This document shows, piece after piece, positions 1-10,530 of a stretch of 64,000 nt of DNA. The notes beneath the pieces are model-generated. The model saw only the letters and a program-made list of their open reading frames with translations. It did not search any database and was not told the DNA's origin. Position 1 is the stretch's first letter. Each line of letters opens with the position of its first letter. The stretch covers positions 93,322 to 157,321 of the forward strand of contig KN817614.1 in the NCBI GenBank assembly GCA_000827495.1, given 5' to 3'. This DNA is from Hypholoma sublateritium FD-334 SS-4 (lineage: Eukaryota; Basidiomycota; Agaricomycetes; Agaricales; Strophariaceae). The translations under genes and the position numbers were made by a program.

Positions 1-54
1 CGAATGGGAACATATTCCAGTATACCGCTTCCTCTTCTTGATAGTATCAGCTGC

Positions 55-176
55 TCAATATTCTTCAGGAACATCGGCAGCGAAAGTCGACTTCTTCATG
101 ACCCCGAAGGCCTCTGAAACCTGCCGTTTCCTTGTATCTTCCTGCAACTTCCGTGTCAGAGTTAACTGGAGATTAT
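55..176 (-). CDS. possible 3'-terminal exon of a minus-strand gene
   Basis: Read on the minus strand, a frame of about 40 codons follows a good acceptor (ctccag, about 177-182) and ends in TGA at 55-57. The peptide is strongly charged, containing RKLQEDTRKRQ and then FGVMKKSTFAADVPEEY, and has the composition of a real C-terminus rather than random frame. No upstream exon could be chained to it with confidence in 200-2500, so the rest of the gene may be missing or decayed. I do not recognise a family. The call could be chance. Confidence 0.25.
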
Positions 177-182
177 GTGCCA

Positions 183-2540
183 CCGTATTTACAATATAAT
201 CGTTTACTACTTATAATTGACGATGAGGTTTAACATGAATGGCCAGCATCATCTCGAGTACGTATGCTAGACGTATCCGTGGGGTACCGTAATGAATCAC
301 GTAGATTTAGTTGGAAAGTGAAGTGAGGCAAAAGGGAAGAACTTCGCCCTTTTACCTGCCACCAACCTGCCACCCAGCTGGACGGCGCGATCGGCTAGTC
401 CCGGTTGCGCGAGGGACGCCATCAGCTTAGCTAACATCGCTCGTTCTGGAGCAGGCGCGCCACGAGCGTATTTCAAGTGATATAGTAGTTGAAGTTGAGT
501 TGAAGCTGACTAGAAAAGAAGTCTCGTGAATAAATCACTAGCAGTAGTAATCCAGATTTACTGTGCTTGCGTACATGACTGATTCTTGCGGTTGTCGCGA
601 TGTGTTTCGGGCACGATATAAACTTCCAGGCGCGTCCTATTTGCGACTCGCGTCGGCCTACGTTGACCATGCTCAGGCTCTGGGATAAAATGCTTACTAA
701 CAACAACAGCAATAAGAAAAAGACCTGACTTAGGTACACGAAATTTTTCTCCATTGAAAAATATACCTGAATGGGTTGCAGGTAAACAATTTTGAGGGGG
801 TCGGCCAACGGTTGATGAGCCCGACGCGGAATATGCTGGGTACCTGGAGATTAAACGTTAAACCTCCAGTTCCACAAATAACGGCATCACGGTGCACCGC
901 TGCCTGTCACTTTGTTGGGAAATACCTGCAACCAATTTTTACTACTCAAAACGCTGGTAAGGATGGGAATTTGACGGCCGTCTCAACATGATTGAATTCA
1001 GGCCAGGTCAGAAAATCTCCATTTCGAGCATTGTGGGGTAAGTTGTGGCTTGTGCATACATGTACGCGCGAGCCTGCCTCCCGATGGTGCCTGTCCACAC
1101 GGGGAAGTGTACTACATGGTGTGTAATAGTAATTACTCCATACTCTGAATGACGGAGTTAACACACCGCCGCCGCGGTGGACTCGTGCTGGGATATATTG
1201 AGATATGCGAGTACTCTCTGGCATTCACGCGCGCGAGCGGCACCATGCAGCACCCCGCTCATGTGGAACATCTTTCAATGCGTAGTAAGTTTGAAGAACA
1301 CTTTGGCGGCAATGAATCCACGGGACTGCGGCTGCCTGCGGTTTATAGAAAACAAATTTGGTCTCACGGTGACGCTGTAGAATACAGTGACCGTAGTACT
1401 AAGTAAGTAGTAGGCATACATACTAAGCTCACGCACTCGCGGCCGAGTCGGACCATTTCAAGGCTTTCCGATCAGAATGAAATGTGAGAATGAGATGTGA
1501 AGGATACCGCAGTCGTGCCTATCAGTTTTCAAAGAAGAGGCGTAGGTACAGAATTTATTATTGTGCACTGCATGTGCATCTCATAAAATAGATAGTACTA
1601 GACGCTCGACATACAAGCGCCGAGTACTCGTGACCAAAATCCACTTGTCCTCAGAGGTTTGCCAGGAACATTCAGCGCCACTCTGGGGCAGAGACGGCAG
1701 GAATTGTCACACAATTACTTGACGTTGGTAGAAAAACGCACAACGACATTTGAAAATGATATTGGGCCCTTTCTGGCACGGCCTCGGGCGTAAGTCCGTC
1801 CGAGCTCTCGCTCACGGGGTTGGCGTAGTCGCTCGGTAAGCGGGGTGTTAGTCAGTAGTCACTTGACTTGAGAAGGGCATGTTTGTAATGCTCTAATGTC
1901 ACAGAGCCACTGTTCTATGGACATACGAATGTTTTTGACGAGTGTAGACGATTTTATGACGGTCACTGCACATGCTGAAAAGCCACGTTTCGACAAAGCA
2001 GAAGCTTCTCATTCCCCATATCAGGGTTGGAATTCCTCAGGAACACGCTGTCAAATACTTTTCCCAGGATAAAAATAACGAAGCGGATGATAACCCAATT
2101 TGTAGTCCTTTTCGTTTGCCACTGAACGCCTGCTACTTTGAGCCTTAACATGATCTCGTTTATCCCATCACGAACTGCTTGTGGTATAACTCTATATTTC
2201 TTTCAATCATTTGGCTTGAATATACAGAGTTCATTGGCTTCCTTGAACGTGCTACTTATTTCAGTATCTGTCTATAGTCAAACAACGTCCGAAATGCCCA
2301 TGACCATAAACAGGGGTTCTTTGAATCTGTGAGGTTCCTATTTTTCCTCTCTATTACAGAACACCGGCCGTCACGCGTCAATCAAGAGCCGTGGCATTTG
2401 TGGACGCCAAAAATAAATATAGCTGTTCCCTACAGAACTTCTCCCTTTCCGAAGAACCATGGTCACTTGGATGATGACTCAAATTGTACCCCCCGGCGCT
2501 CAGGAACCTCAACCATGACCTTCATGATCCGTGTAAAATA
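183..2540. other. unassigned AT-balanced intergenic stretch
   Basis: Open frames here are short and none has a convincing start, splice pattern, signal peptide or domain on either strand. Base composition is ordinary and I see no tandem repeat. It separates the possible exon at the window start from the aspartic protease promoter. Confidence 0.4.
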
Positions 2541-2553
2541 TCTTGGGGGCTAA

Positions 2554-2562
2554 GATATAAAG
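2554..2562 (+). promoter_or_regulatory. TATA box of the aspartic protease gene
   Basis: The sequence gatataaag lies 56-64 bases upstream of the protease ATG at 2618, a normal spacing for a fungal core promoter. A purine-rich stretch (agaaagggagaaggaga) follows it directly. Confidence 0.5.
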
Positions 2563-2617
2563 AAAGGGAGAAGGAGACTCTACGGACTCACAGACGTTTT
2601 CGCCAGCTACGTCAATC

Positions 2618-4357
2618 ATGTCCCCCGCTACATTCCTCGTAACTTTTATTCTTGCGCTTTCTGTTACTGCTACCCCGGTTCCAACTATCCTGTCATCACA
2701 TACGTTACCCATCTCCCGACGCCTAAATCTGACAAACGTACACAACCTTGCACGACATGATCAAACTCGGGCAAAGCATCTCAAAGTGAGAGGTACCGCT
2801 AGGGCGACAGGCCTCCATGTACGAGGTGATCCGATTATCGGGGCAGAAGAAGTTGAAAACCAAGGTATCGCATATGTTGCATCTGTCAACATCGGTTCTC
2901 CACCTACGAGTTGTATGTGATTTTGCAAGGCCTTGTTGGCACACGATGGTCTTACTGTTGTATGTATACAGATAATCTCATTGTCGACACTGGGAGGTAA
3001 TAATCTACAATTTAAAAGTGTAATCGCTGATGTATATAAAATGATCAGCTCCAACACCTGGGTAGGCGCAGGCAAAGGCTACGTACAGACATCCACAAGC
3101 TTTGAGACCGATACGCATGTGGTGGGTCCCCAGTATTCTTTCCCGGTATTTCCAATTAACTCGTAATTAGTATGTCCCATACGGATCTGGAGCGTTCTAT
3201 GGTAAGATGATTTGAGTTGTCGTGCTGCAAATTTTCGTGCTTATCGTCTTTAAGGAATGGAATATATTGATCAAGTATCGGTCGCATCGGCACTTGTTGT
3301 CCAGAACCAATCGATAGGGGTCGCTTCAGCTTCAGTAGGCTTTTCAGGCTTTGACGGTATACTCGGGTATGGTGTATCTATCTGCCTTATATTTATTCAT
3401 GTCTTAACGGCAGACTTTAAACAGTATCGGACCAGTGGATCTTACACTACAGTCGCTCAACTCCTACCCAAACAACCTCGTTCCAACCGTCACCGATAAC
3501 CTTTTCGGAACTGGTACTATCAGTGAACACTCTATTGCAGTTTCCTTCGAGCCCATAACGATAGATGATGAGATGAACGGCGAAATTACCTGGGGTAAAA
3601 ATTCATATGCACTCCGCGTTGACATGCTGCTGATCGATATGCCCTTTAGGAGGAGCTAATAGTAGCAAGTATATTGGAAATTTAAGCCTACTGTGAGTAT
3701 ACACTTAACTTTACAGGCCGTTAACGCATATTTATTAACGAGGATAATCATCAGTCCCATAACCACAACGTCTCCTGCCTCCCAGTACTGGGGAATTGAT
3801 CAATCCATTTCATATGGCGGGACCACCATCCTTTCGTCAACTGCTGGAATTGTAGATACTGGTTTGTACCACAAACTAGTCCAACCCAGCCTATTCTAAA
3901 AGCCAAATTTATCTCAGGAACAACTCTTGTCCTCATCGCTAGCGATGCATATGCTGCATATACAACAGCAACGGGGGCCGTTCTTGACAAAACCACTGGA
4001 CTACTCCTCATTACTAAGACCCAGTTTTCGAACGTCAAGAGTTTATTCTTCCGCACGCCAAGCGGAGTACGTATTCCTTGACTTTTGAGCATAAAATATA
4101 CTAAATTCTCAAAATTATAGAGCACTTTCGAGCTTACTGCGAATGCGCAGATATGGCCGCTGGCGCTAAACAGTGTCATTGGTGGAACTTCAGGAAACGT
4201 CTATCTCATCGTTGGTAATCTCGGGACACCCAGCGGAGAAGGCTTTGACTTCATCCTCGGTCTCGCCTTTCTCGAGCGCTTCTACGCTGTCTTCGACACG
4301 GGAAGTCAGACTGTTGGGCTTGCAAACACCACCTTTACATATGCCACGACCAACTAA
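2618..4357 (+). CDS. secreted pepsin-type aspartic protease (polyporopepsin-like, family A1), 10 exons
   Basis: Secreted endopeptidase; two aspartates activate a water molecule to cut peptide bonds at acid pH. The model uses exons 2618-2912, 2972-2996, 3049-3121, 3171-3201, 3255-3366, 3425-3594, 3650-3692, 3755-3861, 3918-4066 and 4121-4357; total 1242 nt, 413 residues, all phases consistent. Residues 1-18 form a signal peptide (MSPATFLVTFILALSVTA), followed by a propeptide of about 75 residues. The first catalytic motif, IVDTGSSNTWVGA, is assembled across a 25-base exon and its neighbour. The flap region reads YGSGAFYG. The second catalytic motif is GIVDTGTTLVL. The C-terminal lobe contains FILGLAFLERFYAVFD, the usual end of the family. 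SPITTTSPAS-like wording near the middle matches white-rot polyporopepsins. The role is probably extracellular nutrition or wood-protein turnover. No frameshift or stop is seen. Confidence 0.93.
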
Positions 4358-5368
4358 TAATTCTCCCTTCCCCGGTTATATAGCGGGTACCCAGCAACAT
4401 GTAAATTAATGCACGCCCTAGCGTGCTGTACAAAATATGTGCATATGTAGTCAACCAACAAATGGTCATTTCATAACGGAGGATTTAAAAAATAGTCTCC
4501 TTGTGATCCAGAGTTCGCGATGGTATACCGTTCAGCAGTATGGTTATTAAATTTAAGCACCTGTTACCACGCGGTCGAACCGTCGTTGCCAAATATATAA
4601 TTCGCCCTTGAGATTAAAAGCAATTCCTTTAACCGCCAGTTTGGCACCCACATGGAGCCCATTGACTCCGAAGCACCCACCGAGCGCTTAATCTATTAGG
4701 GTATGCGGTAGCCTTAAAGTCGCAAAGTTCTTTATTAGACCCATGCACACGGTGGCAGACTTGTGGCAGACTGTCACATAAGTGGGCGGAAAAAGGAGGG
4801 AGGACGTGAGCAGTTGTCTTTCTCAGAGACAACCGACACTCAGGCGGTGCCCAGGGGGCCCACAGCTCAAGAGCGGTCGTGGTAAGGAGGATCTGCAAAA
4901 TAACATCGAACAGCCGGAATATTCGACATATATCATACTATATACTGCGAGATGGTGGACGCTAAGATTCCTTTACACCAAGGGGATGACCACATGAACG
5001 AAACCCGGTAGAGCAGGATTTTTGACTGACGCATTGGACCGCGCGGGTTCGCTTCCGCCAGCTCCTTTTGTTATCTAATCTTGTCCCAAGATCTACAGCT
5101 GACTGCGCTGCTGATCGCGGAGATAGTGAGTTCCGTTAGCGTCATGTGACCGCGATTGGGAAGGCGCGACTGGCGACGCGCGCCTTTGACACTTCATTTG
5201 TTCACAATTTGTTTACATCAGCGCATTATCGCGTTAGGTACAGTCGATTAAATTTGAGCTGGCGAGTGTACCCTGTACGGAGAGATAGAATGACGCAAAG
5301 GTAAAACAGATCTGGAGTATTTCTGTCTACAAGTTACTATTACGCCGCATGCTCCAAGAAAGTTACGT
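4358..5368. other. intergenic region between convergent protease and CVNH genes
   Basis: This is the shared 3' side of two convergent genes. No frame with a start, splice structure or recognisable domain was found. A short GGTTCG-containing piece at about 5038-5065 recalls a tRNA T-arm but does not fold as one. Confidence 0.4.
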
Positions 5369-5833
5369 TTAGCAGGTAAGAATTCCACCGGTGTTCGTAA
5401 CACAGTCGTCTGTATAAATCTCAGATCTTTGACAGGTATGATGAGTGGAGCGCCTACCAAGGTCAGCAATTAGGGCACCGCCTGGGCAGCCACACTCCAT
5501 GAACTCGCCGGTCACGATCTCGCATCCCGAGCATCCGAGGGCGGCGTAGTCTCCGCTAGAGTAAATGTGGTGAGATCAGGTAGCCTGACAAAAACTGTGA
5601 GCTTCAGCGTACTTGGCCTTGCAGACAAGTTCCGTAGCGGCAATGCCGATGCATGCGTTGAGGTTCAGTTCGCTGGTGGTTTCGCCGCCGTGGCCGTCGC
5701 CGCAGGTCGCTTGCAGGAAGTTGTTGCTTGGGAGGAAGATGTTACTGCACGTCGCACTGAATCCTCCTGCGGTGGCACCTTTAAGGGCGGAGAAGGCGGT
5801 GACAAAGAGGGCGGCGAAGGTAGTGAGCTGCAT
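5369..5833 (-). CDS. secreted CVNH (cyanovirin-N homology) domain protein
   Basis: Small secreted lectin-fold protein; CVNH domains in fungi bind mannose-type glycans. Minus-strand exons are 5613-5833, 5458-5555 and 5369-5409; total 360 nt, 119 residues, introns of 57 and 48 bases with GT..AG ends. Residues 1-22 are a signal peptide ending near ATAGG. The mature part starts GGFSATCSNI and shows the two-fold internal repeat of the family: a first half with ATCGDGHGG and LNLNACIG, then NGDYAALGCSGCEI as the bridge, and a second half ending in LDDCVTNTGGILTC just before the stop. The paired cysteines are as expected for secreted fungal CVNH proteins. A TATA box lies about 65 bases upstream. The intact frame and consistent splicing argue for a live gene. 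The ligand and biological role cannot be read from sequence. Confidence 0.85.
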
Positions 5834-5897
5834 TGTATGACTTGAGTAGGGCTTGTGGGGCGAAGCGCTTGCCTTTCTTTCGTCGAGAAAGCCTGCC

Positions 5898-5905
5898 TTT
5901 ATACC
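5898..5905 (-). promoter_or_regulatory. TATA box of the CVNH gene
   Basis: On the minus strand the sequence reads ggtataaa, 65-72 bases upstream of the ATG at 5833. It is the only good TATA-like string in this promoter interval. Confidence 0.5.
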
Positions 5906-7120
5906 TTGGGCTACAGCGGCATGCTATGCACTGCCGAGAAAAAAAATTAAAGAAAAGCTTCACGTCGCGACGCGTGGTGGTAAGAGTCAGTCATGGGTGC
6001 GCCCTGCATGGTGCGCTCCGTTCTTTTCGAGAGTACAGAATGATGCGTCAATAACGCAAATGTCTATATTTAGCACAATGCGTGCTAGTACTAACGTTCA
6101 ATTTGTACATTGGAGCTCTCCCAGAATACGGCGAGACCTGTAGAGTCCAGAACAGATAACATAAGCGCTGGTCGACGCTAAACCTATGGTTGGTACAACA
6201 TGTATGTTTGTTGGTAGATGATGTCCTGGCCCTGTACCCCAAGTTTGACCCCCGCCAATGCCTGTATGGAGATATCGAAGCGACTCATCACCCATCAAAT
6301 AGCAAAAATAGGCAAACCTTGTGCTTAATCAGTCTCACCATGGCTCGAGGACACCACTGGCCGCGGACACGGCCGAGAGAAAGTGGAGCTCGCGTACTCA
6401 TCGGTGGTTAGATTCTTACGTAGCAAAAAGAATTCGAAACACATATTTCTGGTACATGAACTGTTCCGGCATTTCACCAACGGCCTCGGATCACCTCACT
6501 CCGTCTCGCGTGGGCTTCTGGTATTTAGCGTCTCGTACCAGAAATAATGGCCTTGGGGACATGGCGCACTACGCGTCACATTTTCACGGGATCTGGGGGA
6601 TAATTAGACGCCCTAGGTAGGCCTCATCGTTTGAATCATTAACTTCGTTACAATTTTCCATCTATCGTTTCTACATCACGAAGTGAATCCTTAGACTTTT
6701 TCTCTACGTCATCGAGAGCACATCAGGAAGTACACTGTGAGAGACCGGGGGTCGTCCCGAAACCAACAACCCCTCCGAAATACTCTGAGGTAGATATCAT
6801 ATCACTGATAGTCTGTGACTATCCCGACGATTCCGTGGGCACCGGCGTCGAAGCGTCGATCCACCATGTGAGCACAGACTGAATATTAAAATGTCTACAG
6901 TGCCGAGAACGAGAAGCCTGATTGCTCAGGTCCAGGCCGATGCCACCGCTACCATCGGTTCACCTCTGGAAGGCTTTCCTGCATTACTAATACTGTTTCT
7001 ATGCCTCTCGCGACTGTTCCATGGGATCCAGCGTGGAAGCAGGGATCCGCCATGTGAGCACAGTAAGCTGGAAAGTCAAGTAAAATGAAAAAACCACGAG
7101 AAACCTGGTAAGCCTGCCGG
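5906..7120. other. intergenic region with a short internal duplication
   Basis: No supported gene. Two related segments, around 6850-6875 and 7035-7062, both contain ccatgtgagcacag preceded by similar gaagc..gatcc wording. This suggests an old local duplication, possibly of a lost secreted-protein gene. The 65-codon frame at 6891 spans the second copy but has no signal peptide or recognisable domain. Confidence 0.35.
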
Positions 7121-7130
7121 TATAAAAGGG
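7121..7130 (+). promoter_or_regulatory. TATA box of small secreted protein gene 1
   Basis: A perfect tataaaaggg lies 57 bases upstream of the ATG at 7187, followed by a short C/A-rich leader. Confidence 0.6.
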
Positions 7131-7186
7131 CAGTGATCATACTGATACCTCACAGCAGCACTATCCACCCGCGCTCTAGTCAAACT

Positions 7187-7578
7187 ATGAAAAACTACAT
7201 CCTTCTCTCGCTCTCTCTGCTTTTCGCCGTCTTCGGCGTGAATGCAAGCTCATACAGCATCCAGTTATTCTCCGACTCCAATTGCGAGGACCTGCTGGCC
7301 GAGGACAGCGGTACATTCTCGTCCAACGGCTGTATCACCCAAAGCGGCGTGAACAGTATCCGAATTACCAATTTGGACAATGCCATGATCCATACATGGG
7401 TGGGTGAAGAACATATTTTCGTGTACAACGTTATTGAGTTCTTGCTCCCGGTACCGTTTAGGCGCACGGTCAATGCGATCATAATGAATGGACGGTGCCA
7501 GTTGGTTGCCCAGGCGGGAACTCGTGCATCAAGGCTCCAGGCACCGAGTCGTTTGGATTCCAAGTTGGCTGTATTTGA
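7187..7578 (+). CDS. small secreted cysteine-containing protein 1
   Basis: Predicted 109-residue secreted protein in two exons, 7187-7399 and 7462-7578, with a 62-base intron (gtgggt..tttag) at phase 0. Residues 1-19 form a clear signal peptide (MKNYILLSLSLLFAVFGVN). The mature region reads SSYSIQLFSDSNCEDLL and continues to a C-terminal part with several cysteines: GQCDHNEW, VGCPGGNSC and the terminal VGCI. The unspliced frame would run on to 7597, but only the spliced form yields the ordered cysteine pattern, so the spliced model is preferred. I do not recognise a named family; small secreted cysteine-rich proteins of this type in fungi include effectors and self-defence proteins. The strong TATA box upstream supports expression. 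Confidence 0.72.
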
Positions 7579-7689
7579 AGACGACTCGCATTTGTAGAAG
7601 CACTGAGCTCAGATACATACAGAGCTTGAAATATAGTGATTGCACCCTTTTATAGTGGATTTCGTTCGTAAAGACGTTGCCAGATAGTT

Positions 7690-10140
7690 GCGCGTAGCCA
7701 CTGTGCGCCTTCGAGATCTGGCCAGTGAGCGCAGAGAACACGGTAGAGTACACATCGACCCAACGGGACCATCGGGGCGACAGCGCGTTACGCGCTCACC
7801 CCAAGGGTACTGGAGAACAGGCGCGCGTGACGTCGAATGCACTCTAACAGGTATGAAGGCGCGTAGCGTGGCGGAAACGCAATGAGTAAGGAAAGTATAC
7901 ACGACGATAGAAAAGGGCGCGCACGAGAAAGTGGCACTACGCAGGGCGCGAGGAGGAAGGCGCACGCCCTGCGGATGCATCCCGCCGTACAGACCCTTAT
8001 TCTTCACGCGCGGGCACACAGAAGTGCGTTGAGTGCGGTAGACAGCAGCGCACGCGGAAGGGAGGAACGCCAGCGGCTGGGGCCAAATAGAGGCGCGAGA
8101 CGGCAATGACCTGCGCCATACGCGCTATGGGGGCTGAGCGCCTTGGATGTAGTCATCTGCATGGCGGCGGAGCGCGAGCAGCTTTCTGATATATGCGCGT
8201 GTATGCGCGACCGGAGTGTGATGAGAGCGTGATGCGTGTCAGGGCAATGAGTGGAGAGGGTATACGCGCACCGCACGCGCGGCGCTGTATGAGGGAGCAT
8301 CCGAAGCCAGGGAAAGTACCCACGCAGTGCACACGGGAGCGTGCGCCCTGCGAGAGTTCCCCGCCGGACATACCCTCATTTCGCGCGCGTCCATGCATTC
8401 GTGCGTCAAGACGCAGACGTACCAGGGGCTGGGAATGCTACAAATGCCCTTTGCCCACGCAGCACGCACGCGGGGAGCTCACGAGCCGCCGCGGCGCGGG
8501 AAGTAGACGCGCTTGCATTTTCCCAGCCGCTTTGCGCTGCGGTGAGGAGGGATGTGGGCGGATTAGAGGCGCGCATTCAGAGAATCATGCACGCGCGTAT
8601 GCGTAGAGCGCAGTCGCAGTCGCAGTGGGGGCCTGGACGTATTCTATGACGCTGACGCAGCACGCAAGCGGGAGGGGTACCAGTTGCACGCGTCGGCGGA
8701 AGTAGAACGCGCTGCCATGCCCCGTACTTCTCTGGACTGTGGTGGGGAGTATGCGCGGGGTATGTCACGAGGTTGGGGCGGCGCGATGCGCGTAGCCAAG
8801 GCGGACTGGATCCCTGAACGGCGCTTTGTAAATATATGGGATATTTCAGTCAAAATGACGACGGCAGGGGCGCGCTCACCTGGATAAGTACCGCGCTGAT
8901 ATCGACGTGTGTATATGCGGCGCGAGTACCTAGTCCAAGACTTCAGCTAAGATCACTACGGTTGAGGCGCGTTCACCTGGCTGAGCAGCGACGCGTGTAT
9001 GCGGGACGCCGGTGTGCGGTAGCACTGCGCACCCAAAGCGGGGTTTGGCCATGCGGCGAACAGGAGGACAAGGCGCATACAAGACGCGGTGCGCTAGATA
9101 AGGACCGGTTTCAAGAAAGGTTCACGCAGGGCGTGCGCTGGACGGGCACGCCCTGCGAGCACATCAAGAAGCCTGCCCTTATCTCGCGCGCAGGCGTCCG
9201 GCGTGATGGATAGCGGAGTGGAGGCGGAGGGAGGCGTAGCAGCAGTTTAACCGGCGCATGGGGCAAATCCGGGCATATGCGCAGCGAGCGCGCGTCGAAG
9301 GCTACGCGCGCTGCGAGTGGAAGGAATGCGCCACGGATTTCCCGGACGTCATCGTGTTGAGGAGAGAAGGGAAGGAGAGGTAGCACGGAAGAGGTGGGAG
9401 TACGGACATCGTCGATGTAGCTGCATATTGCCCCAACGGCAGACCACGCGGCCGGTGGACTTGTAGTTCAATAATATCTATATGCGCGACGCCGGATGTA
9501 TTCTTCCCGGCCCCAAGGCGCAGTGCGAGCTGATGCATGATGCATGATGCGTGAGGGCGTGGGGAGGTGGAGTAGAATGTGAGAGACGAGCTTGAAGTGC
9601 GTCGCCGTGAAATGACCGTGAAGACGTGCGCGTATGTAAGGGAAAGGCCAGGTTCTTGCATCGCAAGTTACGCAGTATATACGACTGTGCGCATTGCCTG
9701 CGAATCGTGACGCAGTTCAACTGGCCTTGCTACAGGCAAATGCGTAGAGCGGTCTTGATGAGGCTTCTAAGGCAAGGCCATCGATGGGACATTTTGATAC
9801 ACACTCAATGTGTACGCAATAGCCAGGATGTGCGCTCGTATCCGCGGGAGAGAATTCCCTAGCGCTTTGGTACTGCTGTGCGCCTGACAATCGATGTCGA
9901 CGATGTCTTCGCGGATAGGTGGGTGGATGATGGTCCTGCGATGAACGATATGGCGGGGTGGCATGAAGATCAATGGAGGTTGCATGCGCGTTCGATACGC
10001 TGTTACCGCCTTATGCATGAGCGATTCCGATGAGAACAAACAGATGGTCGAGTGAGAGACTGAGGAGAGAAAAACGAGACGTGGTCAAAAACGGATTCGG
10101 AAGGTCGGGACGAGGAGATCGCACGTGATGGATGTTTCAT
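7690..10140 (+). repeat. composite direct repeat, copy U0 (3' portion only)
   Basis: GC-rich, CpG-rich DNA without a convincing gene. It lacks the 5' ladder of the family but carries the internal minisatellite-like cassettes (for example near 8380-8520 and 8850-9050). It also carries the ordered 3' blocks: the TGGCCTTGC..GGCAAATGCG block (9722-9755), the cgatgtcgacgatgtcttcgcgg block (9891-9915), and the terminal gagaacaaacagatggtcga (10030-10050) followed by gatcgcacgtg (10110-10120). The left edge is approximate. Confidence 0.7.
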
Positions 10141-10530
10141 TGTCAAATTAGAAAATTTCCCAGGGCAAAGGCTGGAGCGCGGCGGGCCGCAGCGGCATCT
10201 GTATCGCCCTTCAAATCGGCTTCATGGCCGTCGTGAAAGGCCTGGTGAGCCACGCCCTGCTCCTGTCGACGCACTACTGCGCCCTGTGGCTCCTGTAGGA
10301 CTTCTGCGACGGCGGCGCGGTGTAACGGCACCAGCCTGACCGGAGAAGGCGGCTAAAGGGAAGAATAGTCAAGGAAAAGTTGGCCCGGGGTGGTGTTCAA
10401 ATCCACGTTATGCCGGCCTAATAAAAAGGGTGTGTAGATACTCCTTCTAGCTTCATCCGAGCCTCATAGAATCACTGAATACATGAATATGGGCAACGCA
10501 GTCGCAATTATTATCGCCGCCTGTTTCATT
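10141..10530. other. unique spacer between repeat copies U0 and U1
   Basis: This stretch does not match the other repeat copies well. A 62-codon open frame on the minus strand (10143-10331) is rich in Ala, Arg, His and Gln and has coding-like composition, but no start context, splicing or family could be assigned. It may be a relic of a captured gene. Confidence 0.3.

Noticed and set aside
3700..3754. Alternative acceptor at 3717 in the aspartic protease
   Set aside because: Splicing to 3755 gives the expected PITTTSPAS sequence in frame and total length divisible by three; the earlier acceptor inserts unrelated residues.
5005..5070. tRNA-like string with GTAGAGCAGG and GGGTTCGCTTCC
   Set aside because: The T-loop lacks the invariant A after TTCR and neither the T-stem nor an acceptor stem pairs.
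8193..8606. Long frames in the GC-rich repeat core taken as genes
   Set aside because: All six frames are long here because CpG-rich DNA has few stops; none is conserved between copies.
10385..10430. tRNA-like T-arm gtgttcaaatccac
   Set aside because: The stem is only four pairs with a nine-base loop, and no matching acceptor 5' strand lies about 70 bases upstream.
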